A model generated the notes under the pieces. That model searched no databases. It saw only the letters and a list, made by a program, of their open reading frames with translations, and was not told where the DNA came from. From assembly GCF_001423125.1 (NCBI RefSeq), contig NZ_LMNW01000023.1:63199-127198 (forward strand): a stretch of DNA of 64,000 bases, read 5' to 3'. Positions 55,300 through 64,000 of this stretch are shown piece by piece (the stretch's first letter is position 1; each line of letters starts with the position of its first letter). The stretch comes from Duganella sp. Leaf126 (lineage in GTDB: Bacteria; Pseudomonadota; Gammaproteobacteria; Burkholderiales; Burkholderiaceae_D). Both the position numbers and the translations under genes were made by a program.

Positions 55300-55971
55300 A
55301 TGGTGCTGAAACTTACCATGGCTGTCGCAGCCGGCTTGATCCTGTCCGGATGCGCGGCCCGCTATACGCCCACGCCGCTGGCGGCCAACTTCCCGTCCAC
55401 CAAGCAGGCCAAGCTGCAGGCAAGCTACCACTGGAGCATTGTCGCTGGCGCGGTCGAACGGCAGCTGGCGGTGGAGCTGAAGAAGACGCCCACCCGGCCG
55501 CTGTTCATCGCCATGCCGGCAGATCCGAGCCCGTTCCAGCGCGCGCTGGTCACCCAGCTGACCACGGCGCTGGTCAACGATGGCTATACGGTAGCGCGTG
55601 CGCCGGCCGGCGCCCTGAAAATCGATCTCGAGGTCCAGGCGCTGGTGTTTGCCGCCAACCGGCCCCAGTACCGGCAGTATTTCGGCCAGCGCATGCCGCT
55701 GGCCAGCGGCGTGTGGATGGCGCGCGAACTGACCGCGCCGCCGGTGGAAAACGAACCGCTCGATCCGGTCGACTCGGAATTTGCGCCGGGCGCCACGCCG
55801 CGCACGGAGATCATCGTCACCATCTCGGTGTCGGACCAGTACCGCTACCTGGCGCGCAGCACGTCGGCCTATTATGTGGCCGATGCCGACCATGCGCTGT
55901 ACGGCATCACCGAACCGGAACCCGACAGCACCAGGCTGACGCGGGTGTTCAAAGTGCGCGGAGACCTGTAA
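55300..55971 (+). CDS. Outer-membrane-type lipoprotein, unknown
   Basis: A 223-residue lipoprotein; lipobox LILSGC at 14-19. The remainder (RPLFIAMPADPSPFQRALVTQLTTALVNDGYTV, ISVSDQYRYLARSTSAYYVAD) has the layout of a small sugar-binding or secretion-associated lipoprotein but is not assignable. Its TAA overlaps the ATG of the following FlgO-domain lipoprotein, so the two are coupled. Confidence 0.75.
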   Translation: MVLKLTMAVAAGLILSGCAARYTPTPLAANFPSTKQAKLQASYHWSIVAGAVERQLAVELKKTPTRPLFIAMPADPSPFQRALVTQLTTALVNDGYTVARAPAGALKIDLEVQALVFAANRPQYRQYFGQRMPLASGVWMARELTAPPVENEPLDPVDSEFAPGATPRTEIIVTISVSDQYRYLARSTSAYYVADADHALYGITEPEPDSTRLTRVFKVRGDL

Positions 55972-56525
55972 TGATGAACTCGACCCTCGTCCGCGTCCTT
56001 GCATTGGCAGCGCCGCTGCTGCTGTCGGCCTGCGCCACCAACAAGGACAAGGAGCAGCGCGACTACACCACGATCTCGTCGAACCAGTTCATCGACGCCA
56101 ATTACAAGGCGGCCGATTCGCTGATGCGCCAGCTGACCGGCAAGCTGGCCGGTGACAAGCCGCTGATCATGGCCACCATCGTCAATATCGACGAGCTGGA
56201 ACAGACCACCACGCTGGGCCGGCTGGTGTCGGAACAGCTGTCCACCCGCCTGGCCCAGGGCGGGCTGTCGATGGTGGAAATGAAGTTGCGCAGCAATGTC
56301 TATCTGAAGCGCAACCAGGGCGAACTGATGCTCACGCGCGAAATCGGCGAAGTGGCCACCGCCCACAATGCCCAGGCCATCGTGGTCGGCTCCTACGCCG
56401 AGACCAGCGACATGGTGTTCATTAATGTGAAAGTGATCCAGCCGAACACCAATTTCGTGCTGGCCGGCCAGGATTATGTGCTGGCCAAAGAGGCCGTTGT
56501 TCGGTCCATGCTGCAGCGCAATTAG
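55971..56525 (+). CDS. FlgO-domain lipoprotein
   Basis: A 184-residue lipoprotein with lipobox LLLSAC. NQFIDANYKAADSLMRQL, IMATIVNIDELEQTTTLGRLVSEQLSTRLAQGGLSMVEMKLR and AIVVGSYAETSDMVFINVKVI match the FlgO domain, named for an outer-membrane lipoprotein of Vibrio linked to the flagellum. No flagellar genes are near, so a general envelope role is equally likely. Confidence 0.85.
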   Translation: MMNSTLVRVLALAAPLLLSACATNKDKEQRDYTTISSNQFIDANYKAADSLMRQLTGKLAGDKPLIMATIVNIDELEQTTTLGRLVSEQLSTRLAQGGLSMVEMKLRSNVYLKRNQGELMLTREIGEVATAHNAQAIVVGSYAETSDMVFINVKVIQPNTNFVLAGQDYVLAKEAVVRSMLQRN

Positions 56526-56593
56526 CGCTGCGGATCGCCGCCGTCGCGGAGCGCGTCGACGGCCCCTGGCCCGGAACCGTCCTTGCCGCCGGT

Positions 56594-57430
<837 letters not shown>

Positions 57431-57567
57431 GGGCCACATGGTAGCACCGTGCCCGCCAACCGGCAGGCGCACGCACGAGAGTGTTACCATCGACCAATTA
57501 AAAATTTCCCGATTGATAGAACCGTTAGTCAGCAAGCAGGTATCAACGGTGACAAGGAGGATGGCGG

Positions 57568-58152
57568 ATGCAGCATCGACAGGGCCACACGGCGGCCGTG
57601 CAGACAGACAGCGACGAAACATGCCTGCTGGCCAGTATCGCTGCCGGCGACCGGTTGGCGTTTGAAAGATTATATAAAATGTATTTTTCCAGGCTGACCC
57701 GGTTCGTCGGCCGCATGACGCGCAGCGCGCCGCTGATCGAAGAGGTGATCAACGACACCATGCTGGTGGTATGGCAAAAGGCGGCCACTTTCGACGGCAC
57801 CTGCAAGCCGTCCACGTGGATATTTGCGATTGCCTACCGAAAGACCCTGAAGGGCTTGCGCGCCAGCGACGAACCGGTCGAATCCGACGCCGCACTGTAC
57901 GAAGATGAAGACGGGTTGCAGCCCGAGCAACACATGCACCGCCAGCAGTTGCAGCAAGCCGTGGCCGAAGCGCTCGACGCGCTGCCTGCGGCGCAGCGCG
58001 CGGTGATGGTGCTCACCTATTATCACGAGATGGCCTACACCGACATCGCCGACATCGTCGCCTGCCCGGTCAATACGGTCAAGACGCGCATGTTCAACGC
58101 GCGCCAGAAATTGAAGGAAGTGTTGTGGAACGAAAGAGAGTACAAGCGATGA
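57568..58152 (+). CDS. ECF-type RNA polymerase sigma factor
   Basis: A 194-residue sigma-70 family factor with only regions 2 and 4. FERLYKMYFSRLTRFVGRMTR and EEVINDTMLVVWQKAATFDG form region 2; ALDALPAAQRAVMVLTYYHEMAYTDIADIVACPVNTVKTRMFNARQKLKE is region 4. Its TGA overlaps the anti-sigma start. Likely controls this operon and is held inactive by the next protein. Confidence 0.93.
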   Translation: MQHRQGHTAAVQTDSDETCLLASIAAGDRLAFERLYKMYFSRLTRFVGRMTRSAPLIEEVINDTMLVVWQKAATFDGTCKPSTWIFAIAYRKTLKGLRASDEPVESDAALYEDEDGLQPEQHMHRQQLQQAVAEALDALPAAQRAVMVLTYYHEMAYTDIADIVACPVNTVKTRMFNARQKLKEVLWNEREYKR

Positions 58153-59039
58153 ACGCGGGTGTTTTCAACATCGATGGATCGGGCCCCGAACACCGGGCGG
58201 CGCAGGAACTGCTGCCCTGGTATGCGGCGGACACGCTGTCGTCCGACGAGCGCCAGCGCGTGGCGCGTCACCTGCAGCACTGCGTGGTCTGCCGCCGCGA
58301 CCTGGCGCACGAGCGCGCGCTGCTGGCCGCCGCCAACGACGACCGCGTCGCGCCGCCGGATCTGGACATGGACGCCGCCCTGGCGCGCCTGCTACCCCAG
58401 CTCGGGCCGCAACTGCCCGCGCAAGCGGAACCGCCCCAGGCATGTACGCAGCCGTCCGGCGACGCCGACACGCACACGCGACTGCAACCACCGTCCCGTG
58501 ACGCCGACATGCAGCAGGGACCGCAACAACCTTCCGGCGACGCGGACACGCAGCACGGACGGCAACAGCCGCGCGGGAACGCCGAGACGCAGCCGCTGCC
58601 TGAGGCCGCAGCACCGGGCATGCCGCCGCCGGCGCCGCTGCGCCCTGTCCTGCCCTGGTGGCGCCGCGCCGCCGCCAACGAGCCGTCGTGGCTGCGCTGG
58701 GCTGCTGCCGCCCAGTGCGCGCTGATCGTCGGCATGGCCGCCATGCTGGCCCGGCCCGACGCGGCCGATACGGCCAATGCGCCGGCCTACCACGCGCTCG
58801 GCAATGGCGCTGCGCCGGCCGGCGGCAACCTGGTGGTGATGTTCGCCCCCACCACCACCGAGCGCGAGCTGCGCCACATCCTGCAGCGCCATGGCGCGCG
58901 CGTGGTGGACGGGCCGACCGTCACCGATGCCTACCTGCTGCGGGTGCCCGATGCCGAGCGCCAGCGCACGCTCGACGCGCTGCGCAACGATCCGGCGATA
59001 CGCCTGGCCGAAGCGCTGGACGAAAGCGGCGCGCCATGA
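58149..59039 (+). CDS. Membrane anti-sigma factor with protease-propeptide-like outer domain
   Basis: A 296-residue single-pass protein. The cytoplasmic zinc anti-sigma motif H41-x3-C45-x2-C48 (HLQHCVVC) binds the ECF factor. Residues 101-152 are four 13-residue tandem repeats. One membrane helix spans about 183-203. The outer domain (about 227-292: NLVVMFAPTT, LQRHGARVVDGPTVTDAYLLRVPD, LDALRNDPAIRLAEAL) has the same pattern as the N-terminal propeptide-like region of the subtilase encoded next. I infer that it may sense or bind that protease. Overlaps both neighbours by 4 bases. Confidence 0.85.
   Translation: MNAGVFNIDGSGPEHRAAQELLPWYAADTLSSDERQRVARHLQHCVVCRRDLAHERALLAAANDDRVAPPDLDMDAALARLLPQLGPQLPAQAEPPQACTQPSGDADTHTRLQPPSRDADMQQGPQQPSGDADTQHGRQQPRGNAETQPLPEAAAPGMPPPAPLRPVLPWWRRAAANEPSWLRWAAAAQCALIVGMAAMLARPDAADTANAPAYHALGNGAAPAGGNLVVMFAPTTTERELRHILQRHGARVVDGPTVTDAYLLRVPDAERQRTLDALRNDPAIRLAEALDESGAP
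58449..58604 (+). repeat. Four tandem 39-bp repeats in the anti-sigma gene
   Basis: Each unit encodes 13 residues of the form QPSGDADTQHGRQ. The copies have diverged but keep length and frame. They form the linker between the zinc domain and the membrane helix. Confidence 0.8.
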
Positions 59040-60466
59040 GCGCTTGCCGGACCCGGCGCCTGCCCGCCTGGGCGACAGCGGCAGCAGCGGTTGTACTGAT
59101 TGCCGCCGCGGTATGCGCGCCTGCCCACGCCTGGCAACGCGACAGCCAGGACGGCAGCGACCTGCCGCTCAGCGCCGCGGTCGGCGACGCTGCCGGCGCG
59201 CTGCCGGCCGGCAGCACCAGCCAGGCCGATGCCGAGACGGCAGGCGATCCGAACCGCCGCCAGCTGCTGGTCATGCTGCGCCTGCCCGCCCCCCACTACC
59301 GGCCGGACGCCACCTACGGCGGGCGCTACATGGACGACAACGGCAATGGCGCGCGCCGGCGCCGCGCTGAAGCGCTGGCGCGCGAGCATGGGCTGACGCT
59401 GGTCGAGAGCTGGCCCATGTCGCTGCTCGGCATCGACTGCTACGTGATGCAGTACGGCGCCAGGGACGACCCGCAACAGCTGATCGCCCGGCTCAGCCGC
59501 GATCCGCAGGTGGAATGGGCGCAGACCGTGGCGCGCTTCGACGGCATGGCGCAAGTGCCCGATGCGGCCGCTGCCGATGCTGCCGATGCGCTGTACCAGG
59601 TGCAGCCGGCCGCACGCTACTGGCATGTCGCCGACCTGCACCGCTACGCCACCGGCCGCGAAGTGCGGGTGGCCGTGGTGGACAGCGGCATCGACGGCGA
59701 CCATCCCGACCTGGCCGGCCAGCTGGCCGTCAACGCCAATTTCGTCGATGCCGGCGCGCCGCCGCCCGAGCTGCACGGCACGGCAGTCGCCGGCATCATC
59801 GCGGCGCGCAGCGGCAACGGCGGCATCGTTGGCGTGGCCCCGCGCGCGCGCCTGATGGGACTGCGCGCCTGCTGGCAGACCGGCAGCCAGCGCACGCGCT
59901 GCAACAGCTTCACCCTGTCCAAGGCGCTCAATTACGCCATCCTCAACAACGCCAAGATCATCAACCTGAGCCTGTCCGGGCCGCCCGACAAGCTGCTCGA
60001 CCGCCTGCTCGACGTGGCGCTCGAACGCGGCATCAGCGTGGTCGGCGCCATCGATCCGCAGGGCGAGGGGCCGGCATTCCCGGCCAGCCATCGCGGCGTG
60101 CTGGCGGTGGCCTCGCAACCGCGTCCCGGCCTGGCGCGGACCACGGAGCTCAGGCAAGCCAAGGCCGAAGCCGGCGCGATGCCCGGCCTGCTCGCGCCAG
60201 GCAACGACATTCCGACCACCTCGCCCGGGGCACGGTGGTCGTTCGTCAATGGCAGCTCCTACGCGGCGGCCCACGTTTCCGGCATGCTGGCCCTGCTCGA
60301 AGAACTGCGGCCGGACGCCTCGCCCACGCAACTGCGCACCATGTTGCAGCCTGTGGGCGCACTGAAGGCTGCTAATATTGATGCATGCGCCACCATTTCC
60401 CGCCTGATCCGTCAATGCAGTTGCAGCTGCCCCGTTCCCGCCATCCGGCAAGCACCGCTGCCGTGA
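59036..60466 (+). CDS. Exported S8 subtilisin-like serine protease
   Basis: A 476-residue protease with a signal peptide (about 1-32). A propeptide-like domain (about 76-165) precedes the catalytic domain. The triad is visible as Asp216 in VAVVDSGIDGDHPDL, His247 in PELHGTAVAGIIAA and Ser408 in VNGSSYAAAHVSGM. The usual oxyanion-hole asparagine appears to be Asp (SVVGAIDPQGEGPAF), as in the convertase PC2; this is unusual for bacterial subtilases. Overlaps the anti-sigma stop (ATGA). The C-terminal SCSCPV could form a disulfide. Confidence 0.9.
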   Translation: MSACRTRRLPAWATAAAAVVLIAAAVCAPAHAWQRDSQDGSDLPLSAAVGDAAGALPAGSTSQADAETAGDPNRRQLLVMLRLPAPHYRPDATYGGRYMDDNGNGARRRRAEALAREHGLTLVESWPMSLLGIDCYVMQYGARDDPQQLIARLSRDPQVEWAQTVARFDGMAQVPDAAAADAADALYQVQPAARYWHVADLHRYATGREVRVAVVDSGIDGDHPDLAGQLAVNANFVDAGAPPPELHGTAVAGIIAARSGNGGIVGVAPRARLMGLRACWQTGSQRTRCNSFTLSKALNYAILNNAKIINLSLSGPPDKLLDRLLDVALERGISVVGAIDPQGEGPAFPASHRGVLAVASQPRPGLARTTELRQAKAEAGAMPGLLAPGNDIPTTSPGARWSFVNGSSYAAAHVSGMLALLEELRPDASPTQLRTMLQPVGALKAANIDACATISRLIRQCSCSCPVPAIRQAPLP

Positions 60467-61182
60467 CCCGGCGCCGGCCGGCCTGCCAGGCCCTGGCGCC
60501 CCTGTTGTTGATGCAATCGATGCTGCTGGCGCCCGGCCCAGCGCTGGCCCAGCTCGACGTCACCGGCAGCGTTGCCGTGCAATCGGAATACCGCTACCGG
60601 GGCCAGAATCCGGGCGAATATGGCCTGACGCCGCAAGCGACCATCAATGTCGATACGGACCGCGGCTGGTATGGCGGCGGCTTTGCCAGCGCGATCACCG
60701 TCGGCGACGTGCGCGGCTACAAGCTGCAGGGTTACGCCGGCTATGCGCGGCGGCTGCAATCGGGGGGCAGCTGGGAACTCGGTTGCAGCCACATCAACTA
60801 CACCCAGGCCCACGAGAACAATTTCAACGAATGCTATGCGGGCCTGAGCTTCGAGCGCGGCAGCACCCGCCTCTATTATGCGCCCCGGTACCTCGGTTAC
60901 GATGCGCGCGTGCTGTACGGCGAAATCAACGCCTTTTATCCGGTCCACCCGCGTTTCAACCTGGTCGGGCACCTGGGCCTGCTGCACAACCTCAGCGGCG
61001 GTTTCTTCCCCGGCATTCCCGATGCGTGGCGCTACGATGCCCGCATCGGCGTCGGCATCCCCTTCGGCCGCGCCACGCTGCAGCTGGCGCGCGAGCACGT
61101 GCAGGATGACGGCCGCCGTTACACGATGTACCCGGTCCATCCGCCACGGCGCTGGAGCTGGGGTCTGAGCTACGCGTTCTAG
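60385..61182 (+). CDS. Outer-membrane TIGR02001/Gcw_chp-like protein
   Basis: Up to 265 residues, with a start inside the protease gene (ATG 60385 or 60415). A leader (LLLMQSMLLAPGPALAQ) is followed by a beta-barrel-like protein: VTGSVAVQSEYRYRGQNPGEYGLTPQATIN, Tyr/Gly-rich alternating strands, and a terminal Phe in WSWGLSYAF as in many outer-membrane proteins. The YRYRG opening is typical of the TIGR02001 family. Function unknown; cotranscribed with the sigma/anti-sigma/protease genes. Confidence 0.78.
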   Translation: MRHHFPPDPSMQLQLPRSRHPASTAAVTRRRPACQALAPLLLMQSMLLAPGPALAQLDVTGSVAVQSEYRYRGQNPGEYGLTPQATINVDTDRGWYGGGFASAITVGDVRGYKLQGYAGYARRLQSGGSWELGCSHINYTQAHENNFNECYAGLSFERGSTRLYYAPRYLGYDARVLYGEINAFYPVHPRFNLVGHLGLLHNLSGGFFPGIPDAWRYDARIGVGIPFGRATLQLAREHVQDDGRRYTMYPVHPPRRWSWGLSYAF

Positions 61183-61190
61183 GTGCGGTC

Positions 61191-61523
61191 GTGACCAAGT
61201 CCGAGGCTTATCCGCACACGCCCGACGGGCGCTACTTCGTGGTCCGTGGCCGGCTCTGGCGACTGAGCAATCCAGGGCTGGCGCCCGCACAGCGCGAGGT
61301 GCTGGTCAAGCAGCTGATGGCGGCCCGGCGCGAAGTGGGCGCCGCCCGCAAAAGCCAGGATGCGGCGCGCGAACGCGCAGCACGCGCCGCAGTGGATCAG
61401 GCCAAGCATGGACTGGGCGAACGCGGACCGGTCTGGTGGACCGATGGCGCGCCCGACTTCAACCGCCGCATGGTCAGGAACACCCCCTACGCGCAGTGGT
61501 ACGACGCGCTGACCGCATCCTGA
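61191..61523 (+). CDS. Small conserved hypothetical protein
   Basis: A 110-residue cytoplasmic protein starting with GTG: MTKSEAYPHTPDGRYFVVRGRLWRLSNPGL, a helical middle with AARREVGAARKSQDAARERAARAAVDQAK, and a WWTDGAPDFNRRMVRNTPYAQWY ending. A recurrent family of unknown function in proteobacteria. It begins 8 bases after the preceding stop. Confidence 0.75.
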   Translation: MTKSEAYPHTPDGRYFVVRGRLWRLSNPGLAPAQREVLVKQLMAARREVGAARKSQDAARERAARAAVDQAKHGLGERGPVWWTDGAPDFNRRMVRNTPYAQWYDALTAS

Positions 61524-61544
61524 CGCGCGCTGCGGGCGCGCGTG

Positions 61545-63617
61545 TCAGCCGTGCCGTTCGCGGCCGTCATGCCGGTCGCGATTCTGGTGGCTCTCATGAT
61601 TTTCATGGTTCTCACGGTGCGGCGCATCATGCCGTTCCATCTGGGCGGCCTGATGCGGTTCGGCCTGGTGCGGCGGCGCGGCATGCATGGCCACCATCTC
61701 CTGGCGGTTGAACTGTGGCTGGCCGCGATCGGGGGCAGCGTCGCGGTGCGGCGCGGGCGCGGAATGCATCGCCTGCTCCATGCGCGGCGCCGGCTGCATC
61801 GGGACCGACGCAGCGTGACGCTCGCGTGCCATGGCGTCGGCATGCTGGCGCTCCATCTGTGCCTGCATCTGGGCCTGGGCCTGCATGCGCTCGGCGCCGC
61901 GCTCGTCATGCACGGGCCGCGCTGCCTGCGGCGCTGCCATCCCTGCCGCCTGCGGCGGCGCGATCCGGGCTGCCTGCAGCATATGCGGCGCCTGCTGCTG
62001 GGCCGGCTGAATGTGTTGGGCTTGCTGTGCCGGTGGTGACGGCGGCGACTGCCGGGCGTCGCGCCAGGCCTGCTGGCCCTGCTGCGCTGGCTGCCAGCGC
62101 TGGGCCTGCTGGCCCGGCTGGGCGGAGGGCATCGCGTGCTGCGGCATCGCCGGCATGGTGTGCGACGCGAACTGGTTCATCTGCGGCGCGGCGCCGGCAT
62201 GCAGCGACTGTGCCGCTGCTGCAGGCAACGGACGGGCGCCGGCCACGGTGTCGCGCTGGCTGAAGTGCGGCATGGTCATCATCGCGTTCTGGTGCGGCTG
62301 CGCTGGATTGGCAGCCATCAAGGCATTGCGTCCGGCGCCGAACGGGGAGCCGTGCTGTGCGCCATTGGGCGCAAAACTGGCGGCGGCAGCCGGGCCGGCA
62401 TGCGTGCCGAAGCTGGGCCCGAAATTGGGCGGGTTCGCTGCCAGGCGCGACGCGCCCATCACGGCGCCGGGACGCATGCCGCCATTGTTACCGGCAAAAT
62501 TTTGCGTACGGTTGTTGACGTTGTTGGTCGTCGCGACATTGGTCCGGTAGTTGTTGGTGTTGACGCTGTTGTTGAAATTGTTGTTGGTGATGTTGTTGAC
62601 GCGGTTGACCACGGTGACCGACTTCGACACATAGGTCGTGTTGTTGTACACCACGGCCGGACGATGCCAGCCGCCGTTGTAGCTGTTATAGCCGTTGTAA
62701 CCGCCATACGGGGCGGGACCGCCCCAGTTCACGCCCCAGGCATTCCAGCCCCAGTCGTGGTGATGGCTGACGGCCGCGCCCACCAGCACACCGATGCCGA
62801 ACGACAGCGCCCCGGTTTCCACCAGCGTTTCGGTGCTGTACGACGGACGTGTCTCGACCCAGCCCGGATACACGGGCACCGGCGCACCGTAGACCACGGT
62901 CGGATTGTAATGCGGTACGTACACCACATCGGGCTGGGCCGGCTCGATGATGATGGTCTGCTGCGGCGGCGGGATCACGGGCGGGCCGCTGTACACGACC
63001 GGATCCGGGGACGAGCGTTCGATGTAGGTCGACGATGAGTTCGACGCCGGAGCCGTGGCCGGATAGGCGGACTCCGTGGTGCGGCTCACCGTGGCCACCC
63101 GCAAGTGCTGCGAGGTTTTCAGGTTGCCCGATTGCTGGGCGCGTGCGCGCAACAGCTGGATCGCGTTCATCACGTCGTTGGGATCGTTGACATAGGCTTC
63201 GCCGAGCGCCGTGGTCCATTGGATGTTGCTGGCCATCTGGCCCAGTACCGACGGGAACGTGGTCAGCGACTTGACGCTGACATCCCAGGGCTGGCCCGCC
63301 TCGGCATTTTGCAGCGCATCGCCCTTGAGCGTGGGATTTTGCGCCAGCCACTGGTTGGCGGCCGTGATCTGCTCGGGGTAGGTGGCGCCAGCCAGCACCT
63401 GGCCGACCAGCTTGTCGGGGAATAACGCGATCGGCGCCACCATCTGCGACAACTGCTCGGCCGTGGGCGGCGTATAAGGTGCAGGTTGGGGCTGCGCGGC
63501 GGCGGTCGCGCCCGCTTGCGGCGCATCGCCCGGCTTGTTACAACCGGCCAGCACCAGCAAGCTCAGTATCAATGACGACGACACCGCTGTGTTGAATTTC
63601 CTGGCATGAGCGTCCAT
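61545..63617 (-). CDS. DUF3300 lipoprotein with low-complexity C-terminus
   Basis: A 690-residue lipoprotein (lipobox LLVLAGC). Residues about 50-190 are DUF3300 (QLSQMVAPIALFPDKLVGQVLAGATYPEQI, QPWDVSVKSLTTFPSVLGQMASN). A Tyr/Pro-rich segment (VVYVPHYNPTVVYG), an Asn-rich stretch (NRVNNITNNNFNNSVN) and a long Gln/Ala/His/Met-rich tail follow, probably disordered and possibly metal-binding. The ATG at 63617 has a GGAAGG site. Confidence 0.85.
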   Translation of the reverse strand: MDAHARKFNTAVSSSLILSLLVLAGCNKPGDAPQAGATAAAQPQPAPYTPPTAEQLSQMVAPIALFPDKLVGQVLAGATYPEQITAANQWLAQNPTLKGDALQNAEAGQPWDVSVKSLTTFPSVLGQMASNIQWTTALGEAYVNDPNDVMNAIQLLRARAQQSGNLKTSQHLRVATVSRTTESAYPATAPASNSSSTYIERSSPDPVVYSGPPVIPPPQQTIIIEPAQPDVVYVPHYNPTVVYGAPVPVYPGWVETRPSYSTETLVETGALSFGIGVLVGAAVSHHHDWGWNAWGVNWGGPAPYGGYNGYNSYNGGWHRPAVVYNNTTYVSKSVTVVNRVNNITNNNFNNSVNTNNYRTNVATTNNVNNRTQNFAGNNGGMRPGAVMGASRLAANPPNFGPSFGTHAGPAAAASFAPNGAQHGSPFGAGRNALMAANPAQPHQNAMMTMPHFSQRDTVAGARPLPAAAAQSLHAGAAPQMNQFASHTMPAMPQHAMPSAQPGQQAQRWQPAQQGQQAWRDARQSPPSPPAQQAQHIQPAQQQAPHMLQAARIAPPQAAGMAAPQAARPVHDERGAERMQAQAQMQAQMERQHADAMARERHAASVPMQPAPRMEQAMHSAPAPHRDAAPDRGQPQFNRQEMVAMHAAPPHQAEPHQAAQMERHDAPHRENHENHESHQNRDRHDGRERHG

Positions 63618-63717
63618 GACCCACATCCTTCCTCGTTAAAAGTATGAATGCAGATTAACAGGAGCCCGCTGTTTAAGCTGTTACCTGTTGTAACGAACGT
63701 AACGCGCGCGCCCGCGC

Positions 63718-64000
63718 TCAGTCCAGCCGCGCCGCCAGTTCATCAACCGCAGCGCGCCATGCGGCGTAATGGTCGCTCTCTTCCCACAGCTGGCGCAGCT
63801 CGGACGAATCGGAGACGATGCGCGCCAGCGCCAGCTGCGCCTTGGCCGTCAGGTCGGAGCGCGGCTTGCGCGGGCCCTTGGCCTCGGCCTTGGCCTTGCG
63901 CGCATCGACCCATTCGTCGACCGATGCGCTGTCCTCGGTGCGGGCGCCGCCCCTGCCCTGCAGCCGTGCCAGCACCTCGATTGCGACCAGCGCTTCGGCT
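63718..64000 (-). CDS. DUF4259-like protein, C-terminal part (partial)
   Basis: The gene runs off the right edge; 93 C-terminal residues are visible. The frame stays open to the edge (AEALVAIEVLARLQGRGGA), and QLALARIVSDSSELRQLWEESDHYAAWRAAVDELAARL matches the end of DUF4259 proteins. Function unknown. Confidence 0.75.
   Translation of the reverse strand, partial: AEALVAIEVLARLQGRGGARTEDSASVDEWVDARKAKAEAKGPRKPRSDLTAKAQLALARIVSDSSELRQLWEESDHYAAWRAAVDELAARLD

Overview
The window is GC-rich, densely packed bacterial chromosome. TonB-dependent carbohydrate uptake, guaB-guaA, the ratA-rnfH pair divergent from smpB, and the general gene style point to a betaproteobacterium of the Burkholderiales, most likely Oxalobacteraceae (Massilia/Duganella-like). 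This placement is inference from gene content; there is no rRNA here. One block (about 6.0-11.2 kb) is clearly AT-richer than the rest and looks acquired.

Layout. 1-5.8 kb: the first codons of an RND efflux permease, divergent from an AdeRS-like two-component pair, then a VirK/YbjX protein, a PAS histidine kinase and a small cyclotransferase-like protein. 6.0-11.2 kb: twelve small genes, all on the minus strand, separated by about 24-bp GGCC-centred imperfect palindromes. Six stop codons lie inside a palindrome copy and most others lie next to one. 11.5-18.8 kb: a Ser/Thr kinase-TPR protein between two unknown proteins, a convergent FHA-like sigma-54 activator and a membrane histidine kinase. 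19.0-34.5 kb: a galactosamine/alpha-galactoside catabolic locus with a beta-helix protein, GH27, a DMT permease, a KbaZ/AgaZ-like protein, AgaS, a BadF-type sugar kinase, a periplasmic amidohydrolase, a GH36-like enzyme, a DeoR regulator and a TonB receptor. CTTTCG-type sites recur at its promoters. 34.9-40.3 kb: TetR/FAD-monooxygenase pair, glutaminase, a secreted dehydrogenase-PEBP fusion and a GNAT. 40.5-43.7 kb: guaB-guaA. 43.8-45.4 kb: a metalloprotease-like protein and a secreted protein. 45.5-53.0 kb: a LacI-controlled beta-glucoside locus (GPH permease, GH94 phosphorylase, GH3). 53.1-57.4 kb: DUF-type membrane protein, rnfH, ratA, smpB, two lipoproteins and a sirtuin. 57.5-61.5 kb: ECF sigma, anti-sigma, subtilase and outer-membrane protein. 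61.5-64 kb: DUF3300 lipoprotein and a partial DUF4259 protein.

Three parts most deserve attention. The palindrome-delimited gene array resembles a cassette platform but its repeats do not look like integron attC sites. The sigma/anti-sigma/subtilase operon has an anti-sigma factor whose outer domain resembles the protease's own propeptide. The kinase/FHA-sigma-54 module is flanked by proteins I do not recognise.
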